Positions 1-9,263 of a DNA stretch of 32,060 bases are shown here, one piece after another (position 1 is the first letter of the stretch; each line of letters begins with the position of its first letter). Location of the stretch: the NCBI GenBank assembly GCA_030535285.1, contig JAUMXX010000007.1, forward strand, positions 1 through 32,060, in the 5' to 3' direction. Made by a program: the position numbers and the translations under genes. The notes under the pieces are model-generated. The model saw only the letters and a list, made by a program, of their open reading frames with translations. It made no database searches and had not been told where the DNA came from. This DNA comes from a bacterium. Lineage in GTDB: Bacteria; Bacillota; Clostridia; Oscillospirales; Acutalibacteraceae.

Positions 1-168
1 CAACTTCTGGAAACTTTTTTTAAAAAGCTGAGAACAAAAAATTAGTGTTTAACAAAAGCAAATTAAAAGCCGTTGAAAAGGGATTTTCAACGGCTTACTT
101 ATTTACAGAAACCCAAACTGTCATTCGAAAAACAACATTAGTTCGGTACCGTGCGGTAAAAAGATGTT
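1..168. other. Left-edge intergenic stretch
   Basis: No full gene lies here. A short plus-strand reading frame runs from the window edge to a TAG at 43-45 and could be the last 14 codons of a gene entering from the left (it would end in ETFFKKLRTKN), but all three plus frames are too short to judge. The hairpin terminator at 67-96 is the only firm feature. Confidence 0.3.
62..96 (-). terminator. Rho-independent terminator closing secA/SBP/vanZ-like
   Basis: A perfect 13-base stem (67-79 with 84-96, arms AAGCCGTTGAAAA) encloses a four-base loop. On the minus strand the stem is followed by a T-rich tract (TTTTAATTT), as expected for intrinsic termination of the minus-strand genes that end at 169. 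Confidence 0.8.
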
Positions 169-663
169 TTAAGCGGTTCTTTTTTTCTTTGCCGAGACCG
201 AGCGAATAATAACAAAAAGCACAAAGACCAACAGCATGCCGGTAATGCTTCCGGTGAAGTCGACCAACACATCGACAATCTGTTGAGCCCTTCCGGGTAT
301 AAAATATTGATGAAACTCATCCAAAACAGCATACAAAAGACAGCCGGACAGGGTTATGAAAATACGCAGCGGGGTTTTCAGAGCGTGTAGCGACAACGCG
401 AGCGAGAGAGTAAAACCGAGCATACAGAAAAGCGAAAAATGAGAAAAGGTCCGAACGCTTGACTGAAGCGTATTAACAAGAGACTCTTGCTCATCTGCTG
501 TCATTCTGTTATATCTTGGTGAGATGGTTTTCAGTGTGGTTGAAATAACATTTGCGCTCGTTTCGTTAGATTTCTCTGCCGGTTCATGTGACAAATGAAA
601 AATCAAAGCCATACAAAACACAACCGAAACCCAAACAATGCATTTAATCAAGATTGATTTCAA
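169..663 (-). CDS. VanZ-like family membrane protein
   Basis: A 164-residue integral membrane protein of the VanZ-like family. It has an N-terminal membrane segment (about residues 5-24) and three more in the C-terminal half. The family signature is visible as DEFHQYFIPGR followed by an aspartate-containing stretch (DVLVDFTGSITG), where many relatives have DxxxNxxG. VanZ itself gives low teicoplanin resistance, but most relatives have no assigned role and resistance should not be assumed here. The start is a TTG, chosen because a GGAGG ribosome site (671-675) sits seven bases upstream and no in-frame ATG fits. It lies 23 bases after the solute-binding protein gene and is probably co-transcribed with it and secA. 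Its end is followed by a hairpin terminator. Confidence 0.8.
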   Translation of the reverse strand: MKSILIKCIVWVSVVFCMALIFHLSHEPAEKSNETSANVISTTLKTISPRYNRMTADEQESLVNTLQSSVRTFSHFSLFCMLGFTLSLALSLHALKTPLRIFITLSGCLLYAVLDEFHQYFIPGRAQQIVDVLVDFTGSITGMLLVFVLFVIIRSVSAKKKRTA

Positions 664-686
664 AAAAAGACCTCCAAAATAAAGGG

Positions 687-1439
687 TTATTTGAAGTAAA
701 CATCTATGATTTCATCATATTTGCCGGATGATTTAATGTTTTCGAGTCCCTGATTAAAAAGAGTAATCAATTTTTTGTTCTTTCCTTTAAGCACTGCGAG
801 GCCGTATGGGATACTTCCCGTTTTTTCACCCACGGTTTTCAAGGCGACGCCGGCCTTTATATCGTACTTAACACCCATATATTCGTAAAATCCTGCAGGA
901 ATTTCGTTTTTTTGAATGGCAGAATACATATCGGCTTTATTATCAAAAACAACGGTATTCGGATTGCTTGTAAGTGTGTATAAAAACGCTTCTGCTTTTG
1001 AGTTTGCTACAATTCCGATTTTTCCTTTTAAAAGTTCTTCGGCGGTCTGTGCAGCAGAATTTTTGGAAACACAAAAAATGTAGCCGTCTTCAAAATAAGC
1101 ATCTGAAAAATCAAAAGATTTTTTGTTTGTTTCGTTGATTTCAAGCATAGCCATTGCTGCGTCAACCGTTTTGTTTTTAAGGTCGGCGGCAGCAGATTCG
1201 TTAATGTTTAGAGGACTGTAACTTAAGTTTTGGTCTCGTGCTATAGCGTCGAGCAAGTTAAGTTCAACACCTTGTATGCCCTCAAATTGAGAGGCGGCAG
1301 AAAAGGGAAGCTCGGTGTCTACCGCAATCGCGTAAGTTTTTAAAATCTTGGCGGGTTCTTCTTTTTGACAGCCGCAAAAGCAACACAATATAACTACAGC
1401 TGTTAAAACAAATGCACAGAGTTTAATAAAGTTGTTCAT
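687..1439 (-). CDS. Orphan family-3 solute-binding lipoprotein, divergent
   Basis: A 250-residue extracellular solute-binding protein of the type used by polar amino acid ABC importers. A signal peptide (residues 1-23) ends in a cysteine-rich lipobox-like sequence with Cys24 as the probable lipidated residue; the mature protein should sit on the outer face of the membrane. The fold is recognisable by the order of motifs, including FEGIQGVELNLLDAIA and a FDFSDAYF segment. The usual arginine just before DFS, which binds the ligand carboxylate, is replaced (ETNKKSFDFS), and the later aspartate-containing motif is degenerate (IPAGFYEYMG). No permease or ATPase genes are next to it. It follows secA by 38 bases with an AGGAG site and no visible terminator between them. 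Ligand unknown; it may borrow a distant permease or act as a sensor or binding protein. Confidence 0.75.
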   Translation of the reverse strand: MNNFIKLCAFVLTAVVILCCFCGCQKEEPAKILKTYAIAVDTELPFSAASQFEGIQGVELNLLDAIARDQNLSYSPLNINESAAADLKNKTVDAAMAMLEINETNKKSFDFSDAYFEDGYIFCVSKNSAAQTAEELLKGKIGIVANSKAEAFLYTLTSNPNTVVFDNKADMYSAIQKNEIPAGFYEYMGVKYDIKAGVALKTVGEKTGSIPYGLAVLKGKNKKLITLFNQGLENIKSSGKYDEIIDVYFK

Positions 1440-1477
1440 TTTTTATCTCCTAAAAACATTTTAACATTAAGGTAGAA

Positions 1478-4201
1478 TTATTCTTTTCCGCAGCAGCGTT
1501 TATATTTTTTTCCGCTTCCGCAGGGACAAAGTGAGTTTTTGCTGACAGCGCCGGCTCCTTTGACTGTTTTTGTTTGGTTGCCGGTGCCGGTTTCTTCCGC
1601 AACCTTTTCGCGTTTAACATCCTCTTTTTTCTCAACTCTGGCGCAAAGCACGGTTTTTGCGGTTTGCTCTCTGATTGCGCTGACCATAGCGTTGAACATA
1701 TCATAACTTTCGTTGCGGTATTCAACAAGAGGATTATGCTGTCCGTACGAACGAAGGCCGATACCTCTTCTGAGTTCGTCCATTGCATCGATGTGGTCCA
1801 TCCAATGAGTATCTATACTGCGCAAAAGCATAATTCTTTCAATTTCCCGCATCAGTTCGTCGCCGTATTCGGCCTCTTTGTTTGAATAAATTTCTTCAAC
1901 CCGCGCTTTGAGTTGGCCCGCAATATCCTCGACCGAGGTGTTGCCCAGAGTAATCGGATCGAAAATAAAGTCGTCGGGTCGGGCAAGCCACCCAAGAAAA
2001 TAGTTTCGAAGTCCGTCTAAATTCCAGTTATCATGAACAACCTTGTCTGACAAGAAAAGGTCACAGTTGATATCAATAGTTTCGTCTATCATACGTAATA
2101 CTGCCGATTTGATATCAACACCGTCAAGGATATCGTTACGCTGTTTGTAAATAAGCTCACGTTGCTTATTCATAACATCGTCGTATTCCAAAACATTTTT
2201 ACGGATTCCGAAGTTTCTGCTTTCAATCTTTTGCTGAGCGCCCTCTATGGATTTTGAGAGCAATCCGGTTTCAAGCGGAGTGTTTTCATCGACATTAAGG
2301 GTGCTCATAATTTTAAAGATTCTTTCTCCGCCGAACAGGCGCATGAGATCGTCTTCCAGTGAAATAAAGAACCTGCTTTCGCCGGGATCCCCCTGACGTC
2401 CGGCACGACCGCGCAGCTGATTGTCAATTCGTCTTGATTCGTGGCGTTCGGTACCGATTATATACAGACCGCCGGCCTGCCTGACCTTTTCGGCTTCGGG
2501 TTCAATTTCTTTTCTGTATTTTGCTTCGAGTTGTTTGTAAACATCTCTTGCCTCAAGAATTTCAGGCGAATCGGTGTCTGAGAAACCGGTTGCCTCAGAG
2601 ATGAGCTCTTCACTGTATCCGAGTTTGCGAAGTTCGGACTTTGCAAGATATTCAGAGTTTCCACCCAACATAATGTCGGTACCGCGGCCCGCCATGTTTG
2701 TGGCAATGGTGACGGCACCCGGTTTGCCTGCCTGAGCAATTATTTCAGCTTCTTTTTCGTGGTGTTTTGCGTTGAGAACATTGTGTTTGATGCCGCGCTT
2801 TTTAAGCATAGAACTTAAAAGTTCAGAAATTTCAATTGTAATTGTGCCGACCAAAACCGGTTGACCGGTTTGGTTTCTTTTTTCAATATCGTTGACAACC
2901 GCTTCAAACTTTGCTTTTGTGGTTTTATAAATAACATCACTGCAATCCAATCTTATCATTTCGCGGTTTGTGGGGATTTCGATTACATCTAACTTATATA
3001 TCTCCCGAAATTCAAGTTCCTCTGTCATTGCGGTTCCGGTCATTCCCGAAAGTTTTGTGTACAGACGAAAGAAGTTTTGAAATGTGATAGTTGCAAGGGT
3101 TTTGGATTCGTGAGCAACCTTGACCCCCTCTTTTGCTTCGATAGCTTGGTGAAGACCCTCGTTGTATCTTCTGCCTATCATGAGACGGCCCGTAAACTCA
3201 TCAACAATTATAACCTCACCGTCCTTGACCACATAATCCACATCGCGTTTCATAATACCGTGCGCCTTTATTGCCTGGTTTATGTGATGCGCAATAGTGA
3301 TATTTTCCATATCGTTAAGGTTATCAAGTTTAAAATACTGTTCTGCCTTTTTTACGCCCTCGGGAGTGAGGGTGCAGGTCTTTGCCTTCTCATCAACAAC
3401 GTAATCAGCGTCAAAGTTTTGATCTTCATCCGATTTTTTCATATCGGTTTCTTTTACCGTGATTTTCTTAAGCCCTTTTGCAAAACGGTTTGCCAGAGAA
3501 TAAAGCTCGGTTGATTTGTCACCCTGACCCGAAATAATAAGCGGAGTTCTTGCTTCGTCAATCAAGATAGAGTCAACCTCATCCACGATGGCGAAGTTAT
3601 GTCCGCGTTGGACTCGGTTTTCTTTGTAAATCACCATGTTGTCACGCAGATAGTCAAAACCCAGTTCGTTGTTGGTGCAGTAGGTTATGTCCGCTGCATA
3701 GGCAGCCTTTTTTTTATCGTTATCCATTCCGGGAACGATAAGACCTACCGTAAGACCTAAAAATCGGTAAACCTTGCCCATCCATTCGCTATCACGGGTA
3801 GCAAGATAATCGTTAACCGTAACAATATGCACACCGTTGCCGCTGAGTGCATTCAGATATGCCGGAAGGGTTGCAACCAGTGTTTTACCCTCGCCGGTTT
3901 TCATTTCGCTGATTCTTCCCTGGTGAAGAATAATACCTCCGAGTATTTGAACCGGAAAATGCTTCATACCCAGCACTCGCCAGGACGCCTCGCGACAGAC
4001 GGCAAAAGCGTCGGGCAAAATATCATCAAGAGTTTGGCCGGCAGCAAGCCTGTCTTTTAAGACGGCGGTCATGCCGCAAAGTTCAGAGTCACTTAATTGT
4101 GCATATTTTGGTTCTAAATCCAACACAGCCTTTTGAATCGGCGTAATACGTTTTATCTCTTTTAAACTGTAGTTTCCAAAAAGTTTTTTAATAATACTCA
4201 T
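1478..4201 (-). CDS. secA: Preprotein translocase ATPase SecA
   Basis: The motor ATPase that drives unfolded preproteins through the SecYEG channel at the cytoplasmic membrane. The 907-residue length is slightly above the usual range. Walker A is TGEGKTL at residues 102-108, and the DEAD-type Walker B is [15 protein letters not shown]; the second nucleotide-binding domain contains the NMAGRGTDI and [13 protein letters not shown] motifs. The C-terminus carries the SEC-C zinc motif with Cys892, Cys894, Cys903 and Cys904, which in the family binds zinc and contacts ribosome or SecB-like partners. The ATG at 4201 is chosen over a start 13 codons upstream because an AAGGAG site (4211-4216) lies nine bases before it and MSIIKKLFG matches the family start. 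It is divergent from the M16 peptidase gene and is followed closely by a solute-binding protein gene. Confidence 0.98.
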   Translation of the reverse strand: MSIIKKLFGNYSLKEIKRITPIQKAVLDLEPKYAQLSDSELCGMTAVLKDRLAAGQTLDDILPDAFAVCREASWRVLGMKHFPVQILGGIILHQGRISEMKTGEGKTLVATLPAYLNALSGNGVHIVTVNDYLATRDSEWMGKVYRFLGLTVGLIVPGMDNDKKKAAYAADITYCTNNELGFDYLRDNMVIYKENRVQRGHNFAIVDEVDSILIDEARTPLIISGQGDKSTELYSLANRFAKGLKKITVKETDMKKSDEDQNFDADYVVDEKAKTCTLTPEGVKKAEQYFKLDNLNDMENITIAHHINQAIKAHGIMKRDVDYVVKDGEVIIVDEFTGRLMIGRRYNEGLHQAIEAKEGVKVAHESKTLATITFQNFFRLYTKLSGMTGTAMTEELEFREIYKLDVIEIPTNREMIRLDCSDVIYKTTKAKFEAVVNDIEKRNQTGQPVLVGTITIEISELLSSMLKKRGIKHNVLNAKHHEKEAEIIAQAGKPGAVTIATNMAGRGTDIMLGGNSEYLAKSELRKLGYSEELISEATGFSDTDSPEILEARDVYKQLEAKYRKEIEPEAEKVRQAGGLYIIGTERHESRRIDNQLRGRAGRQGDPGESRFFISLEDDLMRLFGGERIFKIMSTLNVDENTPLETGLLSKSIEGAQQKIESRNFGIRKNVLEYDDVMNKQRELIYKQRNDILDGVDIKSAVLRMIDETIDINCDLFLSDKVVHDNWNLDGLRNYFLGWLARPDDFIFDPITLGNTSVEDIAGQLKARVEEIYSNKEAEYGDELMREIERIMLLRSIDTHWMDHIDAMDELRRGIGLRSYGQHNPLVEYRNESYDMFNAMVSAIREQTAKTVLCARVEKKEDVKREKVAEETGTGNQTKTVKGAGAVSKNSLCPCGSGKKYKRCCGKE

Positions 4202-4468
4202 TTCAAAATTCTCCTTGCCGGTGGCAAAAGTTGACATCAAAGATATAAATTCATAAACTATTATAACAAGAATTTCCCGGAAAATAAAGACTATTTATTA
4301 ATTTACTTTTAAACCGGGATATAATATAATACATATGAAATTTTTGCCGAGTCTAATCGGCATAGTAAAGACGGTTTCAAAATTGTAAATTAACAAAAAA
4401 GCAGAAAAGCCCGTAGCCTTGTTTTGACGTTATGCTTTATGGTGTATCAGAAAGGAACCACTGAAGAT
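4202..4468. promoter_or_regulatory. Divergent promoter region between secA and the M16 peptidase
   Basis: On the plus strand TTTACT (4302-4307) and TATAAT (4325-4330) are 17 bases apart and could drive the peptidase gene, giving a leader of about 130 bases with a small hairpin (TGCCGA/TCGGCA around 4346-4363). On the minus strand a TATAAT (4260-4265) lies upstream of secA, with only a poor -35 hexamer in front of it. Both are predictions from hexamer match and spacing alone. Confidence 0.45.
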
Positions 4469-5749
4469 ATGGAAAAAATTGTTCTAAAAAACGGATTAAC
4501 CGTTGCGCTTGAGAAACTTGATTTTGTCAGAAGTGCAGCAATTCATGTGTTTGTCGGGTGCGGCAACTCGAACGAAGACGAGCAAAATGTGGGAATGTCA
4601 CATTTTATAGAACATATGGTTTTTAAGGGAACGCAAACACAATCGTCAAGGGATATTTTGCAAAAAACCGACTTGATGGGCGGCGGCATTAATGCGTTTA
4701 CTGCAAAAGAGCACACCTGTTTTTATGCGCGAACACTTGATTATCACGTTCCGAAAATGCTTGATATTATATGCGATATGATTTGTTATCCGTTGCTGTC
4801 AGAGCAGGATATCGAGGTAGAAAAAGGGGTGGTTTTAGAGGAAATCCGCATGTATGAGGACACCCCGGAGGAGTTGTGCATTGATAAATTAAATGAGGTG
4901 TGTTGGGAAAAAAGTCATTTAGCCTATAACATTTTAGGTACTCGTGAAACTGTAAACAACTTCAAATCTGAGCAGTTGCGGGAGTTTTTAAAAAAATATT
5001 ATGTTCCCGAAAGAACGGTTATTTCGGTTTGCGGAAGTTTTGACCGCCGAGAAGTTTTAGCGGTGATAGAGAAGTATTTTTCACAACAGCCAAACAGTAA
5101 AAACCCGATCCATATCAAAAAGCCGGTTTTTTCGGGAGGAATTTCCCTTCTTGACAGACCGACAGAGCAAACACATGTATCGTTTTGCTTTGAAGGGGAT
5201 TCAATAACTGCAGAAGACAGATATGCTGCGTTGATTTTTTCAACAATTGCAGGAGGAAGTCAATCTTCTAGACTTTACTTACGCATCAGAGAGGAATTGG
5301 GTTTGGCGTATAATGTTTTTTCGTACAACTCAAACTACAGAAACTGCGGGAGTTTTTCTGTGTCAGCCGCGCTTGCACCCGAAAATCAGCACAAATTTCT
5401 GCAGGAAAGTCTTGAGATATTGGGCGCAATGCGTCGGGACATAACCGACGATGAAATATACCGCACAAAAGAGCAATACAAGTCGAGTCTTGTCATGAGC
5501 ACAGAGAGTGTTGTGGGCATTTCGGCGTCAATGGGCAGACAACTTTTATATAATGGCGAATATGTTGATGTGAACGGAATTATTGATAAGATTGACAGCG
5601 TTACAAAAGAGGAGATTTTACGGGTTTCAAGGAAAACGACCGATCCGAAAAAAATTGCCTTAAGCGTTGTGGGTACACCTCTAAAGGAGGACAGGTACAA
5701 AGAAATTATTGAAAACTATTGTCTGTTATGTGAAAAAATGGTATACTAA
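4469..5749 (+). CDS. M16 family zinc metallopeptidase
   Basis: A 426-residue pitrilysin/processing-peptidase family protein. The inverted zinc motif HFIEH is at residues 45-49 with Glu48 as the catalytic base, and the third zinc ligand is Glu125 (in VVLEEI), 76 residues after the second histidine as the family requires, so the site looks active. The C-terminal half has the RxxxxLGLAY-type motif (REELGLAYNVF), which in the family helps bind substrate. No signal peptide is seen, so it is probably cytoplasmic. The ATG at 4469 is preferred over upstream TTG and ATG codons because MEKIVLKNGL is the typical family start and AAAGGA precedes it (12-base gap). The substrate is unknown; such genes are common single copies in Clostridia. 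A promoter for proBA appears to lie inside its last codons. Confidence 0.92.
   Translation: MEKIVLKNGLTVALEKLDFVRSAAIHVFVGCGNSNEDEQNVGMSHFIEHMVFKGTQTQSSRDILQKTDLMGGGINAFTAKEHTCFYARTLDYHVPKMLDIICDMICYPLLSEQDIEVEKGVVLEEIRMYEDTPEELCIDKLNEVCWEKSHLAYNILGTRETVNNFKSEQLREFLKKYYVPERTVISVCGSFDRREVLAVIEKYFSQQPNSKNPIHIKKPVFSGGISLLDRPTEQTHVSFCFEGDSITAEDRYAALIFSTIAGGSQSSRLYLRIREELGLAYNVFSYNSNYRNCGSFSVSAALAPENQHKFLQESLEILGAMRRDITDDEIYRTKEQYKSSLVMSTESVVGISASMGRQLLYNGEYVDVNGIIDKIDSVTKEEILRVSRKTTDPKKIALSVVGTPLKEDRYKEIIENYCLLCEKMVY
5719..5747 (+). promoter_or_regulatory. Predicted proBA promoter
   Basis: TTGTCT (5719-5724) and TATACT (5742-5747) are 17 bases apart, overlapping the end of the peptidase gene. 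The resulting leader of about 100 bases contains a small AACCG/CGGTT hairpin (5779-5794) with no T-tract. This is a sequence-match prediction. Confidence 0.5.
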
Positions 5750-5854
5750 ACGGTAATTTAAAGGTTGTGTGGGCACAGAACCGAAAAAACGGTTAAAAAC
5801 AGGGGTTTTAATCGGCGTACAAACGCAGAAGAATTATAGCTTTGGAGAAGAAAG

Positions 5855-6652
5855 ATGAGTTTTGAAAATTTTAAAAGAATAGTTATTAAGGTGGGCTCGT
5901 CGAGCCTTACTTATGACAACGGCAGACCTAATCTTCGCCGAATGGAAAAACTGGCACAGGTAATTTGTGATATGAAAAACAGCGGCAAAGAGGTTGTTTT
6001 AGTCTCTTCGGGGGCTATTGCTGTGGGGATGGGAAGGCTTGGTCTTAAGACCCGTCCGACCGAAACAAAGGTCAAACAGGCAATGGCGGCGGTTGGCCAA
6101 TGTGATTTAATGAGTTATTATGACAGGTTCTTTTCGGAATTCGGATATGTTACCGCACAAATACTCATAAACAGGGACATTGTAGAGCACGAAAACCGCA
6201 GAATGAATGTTGTCAACACGATACAAACACTGCTTTCAATGGACGTGGTTCCGATTATCAACGAAAACGATTCGGTTTCGGTTGAGGAGTTGGTTTTTGG
6301 GGACAACGATACGCTTTCTGCGATAGTGGCGCAGCTGGCAGCCGCTGACGGATTGGTTATTCTTACCGATATCGACGGGCTTTACGATAGCGATCCCAGA
6401 GAAAACGAAAACGCGAGACTTATTGCAAAGGTGGAAAAAATCACCGACGAAATGATGCAAAATGCCACCGCTAACGGTTCTAACAGAGGGACCGGAGGGA
6501 TGCGTTCAAAACTTGAGGCGGCGAAGTATGCTTGTGAGAACGGAATTGATGTTGTCATCATGTCCGGTCAACGACCGCAGAAAATATACGATTTGCTTGA
6601 GGGCAGAAGCGTAGGTACATACTTTATGTCTGGGGGAAAGAATAATGCTTGA
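5855..6652 (+). CDS. proB: Glutamate 5-kinase
   Basis: Catalyses the first step of proline synthesis, ATP-dependent phosphorylation of glutamate to glutamyl 5-phosphate, in the cytoplasm. The 265 residues are an amino-acid kinase domain: IVIKVGSSSL at the N-terminus (phosphate-binding glycine region), VSSGAIAVGMGRLG, and INENDSVSVEE with FGDNDTLSAIVA, which carry glutamate-binding and catalytic residues. The C-terminal PUA domain of the roughly 367-residue Escherichia coli enzyme is absent, as in many short ProB proteins; feedback control by proline is expected to reside in the kinase domain in such forms. The ATG follows a GGAGAAGAAAG purine stretch. Its stop overlaps the proA start by eight bases, suggesting translational coupling with the next enzyme, which uses its unstable product. 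Confidence 0.97.
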   Translation: MSFENFKRIVIKVGSSSLTYDNGRPNLRRMEKLAQVICDMKNSGKEVVLVSSGAIAVGMGRLGLKTRPTETKVKQAMAAVGQCDLMSYYDRFFSEFGYVTAQILINRDIVEHENRRMNVVNTIQTLLSMDVVPIINENDSVSVEELVFGDNDTLSAIVAQLAAADGLVILTDIDGLYDSDPRENENARLIAKVEKITDEMMQNATANGSNRGTGGMRSKLEAAKYACENGIDVVIMSGQRPQKIYDLLEGRSVGTYFMSGGKNNA

Positions 6653-7886
6653 CGATATAGGAAGGGCGGCGCGTGAAGCATCAAGGATGCTGGCGGTTAC
6701 CCGTAGTGAGCAGAGAAATGCGGCACTAAAGGCAATCGCTGAGGCGTTGCGCGCAAACAAAGACGCAATTATCGCTGCAAATGAGATAGATCTTGAAAAC
6801 GGAAAAGCGGCAGGGCTTAGCGCTGGGCTTTTAGACCGGCTGGCATTAAACGAGTCACGAATTGAGGGAATGGCCTCAGGTTGCGAAGAGGTCGCCGGGC
6901 TTTTGGACCCGTTGGGTGTTGTTGATTACAAATACACAAATCCTGCAGGAATAGATATTAAACGTGTTCGGGTGCCGCTGGGTGTTATAGGAATTATCTA
7001 TGAAGCCAGACCCAACGTTACGGTCGATGCAGCGGCATTGTGTCTGAAGTCAGGAAATGCGGTTATACTCCGCGGCGGAAAAGAGGCAATCAATTCCAAC
7101 ATAACACTTTCTGATATTATGCGTAAAGCAATTTGCGATGTTGGTTTTGACTGTAATTGTATTCAGCTTATAACCGACACGTCCCGCCGTTGCGCAATAG
7201 AACTTATGCAGTTAAGCAACCATCTTGATGTGTTGATTCCGCGTGGCGGAGCAGGATTGATAAAATCTGTTGTTGAAAACTCAAAGGTTCCCATAATTGA
7301 GACCGGCACAGGTAACTGTCATGCGTTTATTGATGAAACAGCAGACGTTCAAATGGCAGCCGAGATTATTTACAATGCCAAATGTTCGCGACCGTCGGTC
7401 TGCAACGCGTTGGAAACCTTACTGGTTCATGAGAAGGCGGCAGAAAAAGCACTTCCGGTTGTGGCTGAAAAACTCAGACAGAAAAAGGTGAAGATTTTCG
7501 GTTGCGAGACAACAAGATCAATTTTGGGTCAAGAGGTAGAACCTGCAACCGAAAAAGAGTATGAAACCGAGTTTTTGGATTACGTTTTGGCAATAAAGGT
7601 CGTTAAGGATATTAACGAGGCACTAGACCACATCCAAAGATATTCAAGCGGCCACAGCGAGTGTATAATTACTCAAAACAAAGAGAATGCTGAGAACTTT
7701 TTACACAGGGTTGACTCTGCGGCAGTTTATGTTAACGCATCGACACGGTTTACCGATGGAAATGAGTTTGGTTTCGGGGCAGAAATCGGAATATCAACGC
7801 AAAAACTCCATGCAAGAGGTCCGATGGGAATTTCCCAGTTAACCAGTATGAAATATATAATCCACGGTGACGGAAATATAAGATAA
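6645..7886 (+). CDS. proA: Glutamate-5-semialdehyde dehydrogenase (gamma-glutamyl phosphate reductase)
   Basis: Reduces glutamyl 5-phosphate with NADPH to glutamate 5-semialdehyde, which cyclises to pyrroline-5-carboxylate for proline synthesis. The 413-residue length is normal for ProA. Diagnostic stretches are GVIGIIYEARPNVT (nucleotide and substrate region), LKSGNAVILRGGKEA, and RPSVCNALE with the catalytic Cys253; the C-terminal region has DGNEFGFGAEIGIST and the ARGPMG signature. It starts inside the last codons of proB, and both are ended by the strong hairpin just after its stop. No proC is present in the window, so the last step must be encoded elsewhere. Confidence 0.98.
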   Translation: MLDDIGRAAREASRMLAVTRSEQRNAALKAIAEALRANKDAIIAANEIDLENGKAAGLSAGLLDRLALNESRIEGMASGCEEVAGLLDPLGVVDYKYTNPAGIDIKRVRVPLGVIGIIYEARPNVTVDAAALCLKSGNAVILRGGKEAINSNITLSDIMRKAICDVGFDCNCIQLITDTSRRCAIELMQLSNHLDVLIPRGGAGLIKSVVENSKVPIIETGTGNCHAFIDETADVQMAAEIIYNAKCSRPSVCNALETLLVHEKAAEKALPVVAEKLRQKKVKIFGCETTRSILGQEVEPATEKEYETEFLDYVLAIKVVKDINEALDHIQRYSSGHSECIITQNKENAENFLHRVDSAAVYVNASTRFTDGNEFGFGAEIGISTQKLHARGPMGISQLTSMKYIIHGDGNIR

Positions 7887-7892
7887 AAAAAG

Positions 7893-7957
7893 AAAAACCA
7901 TCGTTTGATGAAAAACTGTTTTTTAAAAAAGCAGACTTCAACAAACGGTGGTTTTTT
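7893..7957 (+). terminator. Terminator after proBA, probably bidirectional
   Basis: A 15-base stem with one G-T pair (7893-7907 with 7942-7956) has an A-rich left flank and a T-rich right flank, so it can end plus-strand proBA transcripts and also the minus-strand decarboxylase operon, whose last gene stops at 7986. The 34-base loop contains a further short hairpin. Confidence 0.75.
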
Positions 7958-7985
7958 AATAGTATTAACTTTTAAGGTTTGTGAT

Positions 7986-8114
7986 TTAAAGCAGTTTAAA
8001 AACTAGCAAGACAAGCCCAAGAATCAAGAGCAAAAGAAGCACGATTAAGACCGCCGCACCCAACGGTGCCGCCCACAAAGGAGCATTGTTGTAATCAATT
8101 TTCTTTTTCTTCAT
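7986..8114 (-). CDS. Small OadG-related membrane subunit
   Basis: A 42-residue single-span protein. It has a lysine-rich start (MKKKKIDYNNAP), then a very hydrophobic helix (about residues 15-42) almost to its C-terminus. The ATG lies four bases after the stop of the beta subunit gene with only a weak ribosome site, so translation probably depends on coupling. A longer upstream start (61 codons) would run into the beta subunit gene and is rejected. Its place as last gene of a Na+ decarboxylase operon matches small accessory subunits of this enzyme class, such as the epsilon subunit of Veillonella methylmalonyl-CoA decarboxylase or the proteins called OadG-related small subunits. That assignment rests on context, size and topology, not on a sequence motif. 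Confidence 0.65.
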   Translation of the reverse strand: MKKKKIDYNNAPLWAAPLGAAVLIVLLLLLILGLVLLVFKLL

Positions 8115-8118
8115 ATTC

Positions 8119-9252
8119 TTAACCAAACAACGATAGCAGAACACCGGCAGCAACTGCTGAACCGATAACACCCGCTACATTCGGCCCCATTGCATGCATA
8201 AGTAAAAAGTTAGACGGATTGGCCTTTTGCCCTTCAATCTGTGACACCCTTGCTGCCATCGGCACTGCAGAAACACCGGCAGAACCGATAAGCGGATTGA
8301 TTTTTCCGCCGGACAAAAAGCACATAAGCTTGCCGGTTAATAATCCCCCGACAGTGCTGAAAGAAAAAGCGATAAGACCCAGACAAATGATTCCGATAGT
8401 TTCAAGCCGCAGGAAGTTTTCACCAACCGCTGTTGCACCGACAGTGACGCCGAGAAATACGGTAACAATGTTCATAAGAGCGTTTTGAACGGTGTCAGAC
8501 AAGCGTTCAACAACCCCTGATTCTTTGAACAGATTTCCCAACATCAGCATACCGATAAGCGGAGCAACATCGGGTAAAAGCAAAACGCAGAACAAGGTGA
8601 CTGTAATAGGAAAACAAATCTTCTCAAGTTTCGAAACCTTTCGCAATTGAACCATTTTGATTTCGCGCTCTTTTTTTGTTGTTAAAAGCTTCATAAGTGG
8701 CGGCTGAATCATAGGAATCAATGCCATGTATGAATATGCCGCAATAGCAATAGCGGGGAGCAGGGACGGCGCCAATTGTGAGGTTAGGAAGATGGCGGTA
8801 GGACCGTCGGCACCTCCGATAATAGAAATAGATGCTACTTCTTGGGGTGTAAAACCTAATGCGGTAGCAATTATAAGCGCGGTAATTATACCAAACTGTG
8901 CGCCGGCACCCATAAGTAAACTTGAGGGACGTGCGATAAGCGGACCAAAATCGGTCATCGCGCCTATACCTAAAAATATTAATGAGGGATAAATACCCAG
9001 TTTAACGCCTTTGTAAAGGTAATAAAGCAGACCGCCGGCGGAAGAACCCACCGGTTCGTTCATTAATCCTGCAATCGGCAGGTTTGCTAACAAAACACCA
9101 AAAGCTATCGGTAAAAGAAGCAGAGGTTCATACTTCTTCACAATAGCAAGATAGATGAGGACAAATGCGAGCAAAATCATTACAATATGTTTCCAAGTCA
9201 GTGCCGCAAACCCCGAACCGTTCCAAATATTTATCAATGAATCTATAAACAT
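8119..9252 (-). CDS. oadB: Na+-translocating decarboxylase beta subunit
   Basis: The membrane subunit that decarboxylates carboxybiotin and couples this to sodium export. The 377 residues form a polytopic protein of the OadB/MmdB/GcdB family. The hallmark GGADGPTAIFLTSQLAP, with the aspartate implicated in sodium and proton binding, is present, as are GIGAMTDFGPLIARPS near the N-terminus and the C-terminal GPNVAGVIGSAVAAG. Length is in the short range for the family (about 370-430). The ATG at 9252 is chosen over a GTG three codons upstream because AAGGGTGG lies six bases before it. It is eleven bases after the biotin carrier gene. The family includes oxaloacetate, methylmalonyl-CoA and glutaconyl-CoA pumps; the alpha subunit encoded upstream points to oxaloacetate. 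Confidence 0.96.
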   Translation of the reverse strand: MFIDSLINIWNGSGFAALTWKHIVMILLAFVLIYLAIVKKYEPLLLLPIAFGVLLANLPIAGLMNEPVGSSAGGLLYYLYKGVKLGIYPSLIFLGIGAMTDFGPLIARPSSLLMGAGAQFGIITALIIATALGFTPQEVASISIIGGADGPTAIFLTSQLAPSLLPAIAIAAYSYMALIPMIQPPLMKLLTTKKEREIKMVQLRKVSKLEKICFPITVTLFCVLLLPDVAPLIGMLMLGNLFKESGVVERLSDTVQNALMNIVTVFLGVTVGATAVGENFLRLETIGIICLGLIAFSFSTVGGLLTGKLMCFLSGGKINPLIGSAGVSAVPMAARVSQIEGQKANPSNFLLMHAMGPNVAGVIGSAVAAGVLLSLFG

Positions 9253-9263
9253 TTCTGCCACCC

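Noticed and set aside
3077-3514. A 145-codon plus-strand frame inside secA
   Set aside because: It is antisense to highly conserved secA sequence and encodes no recognisable domain, so it is a shadow of secA codon usage.
4335-4388. A 17-codon ATG frame in the leader of the M16 peptidase gene, considered as a leader peptide
   Set aside because: No ribosome site precedes it and it starts almost at the predicted transcript start.
5779-5794. AACCG/CGGTT hairpin between the M16 peptidase and proB considered as a terminator
   Set aside because: The stem is only five bases and is followed by A residues, not T; at most it is part of the proBA leader.
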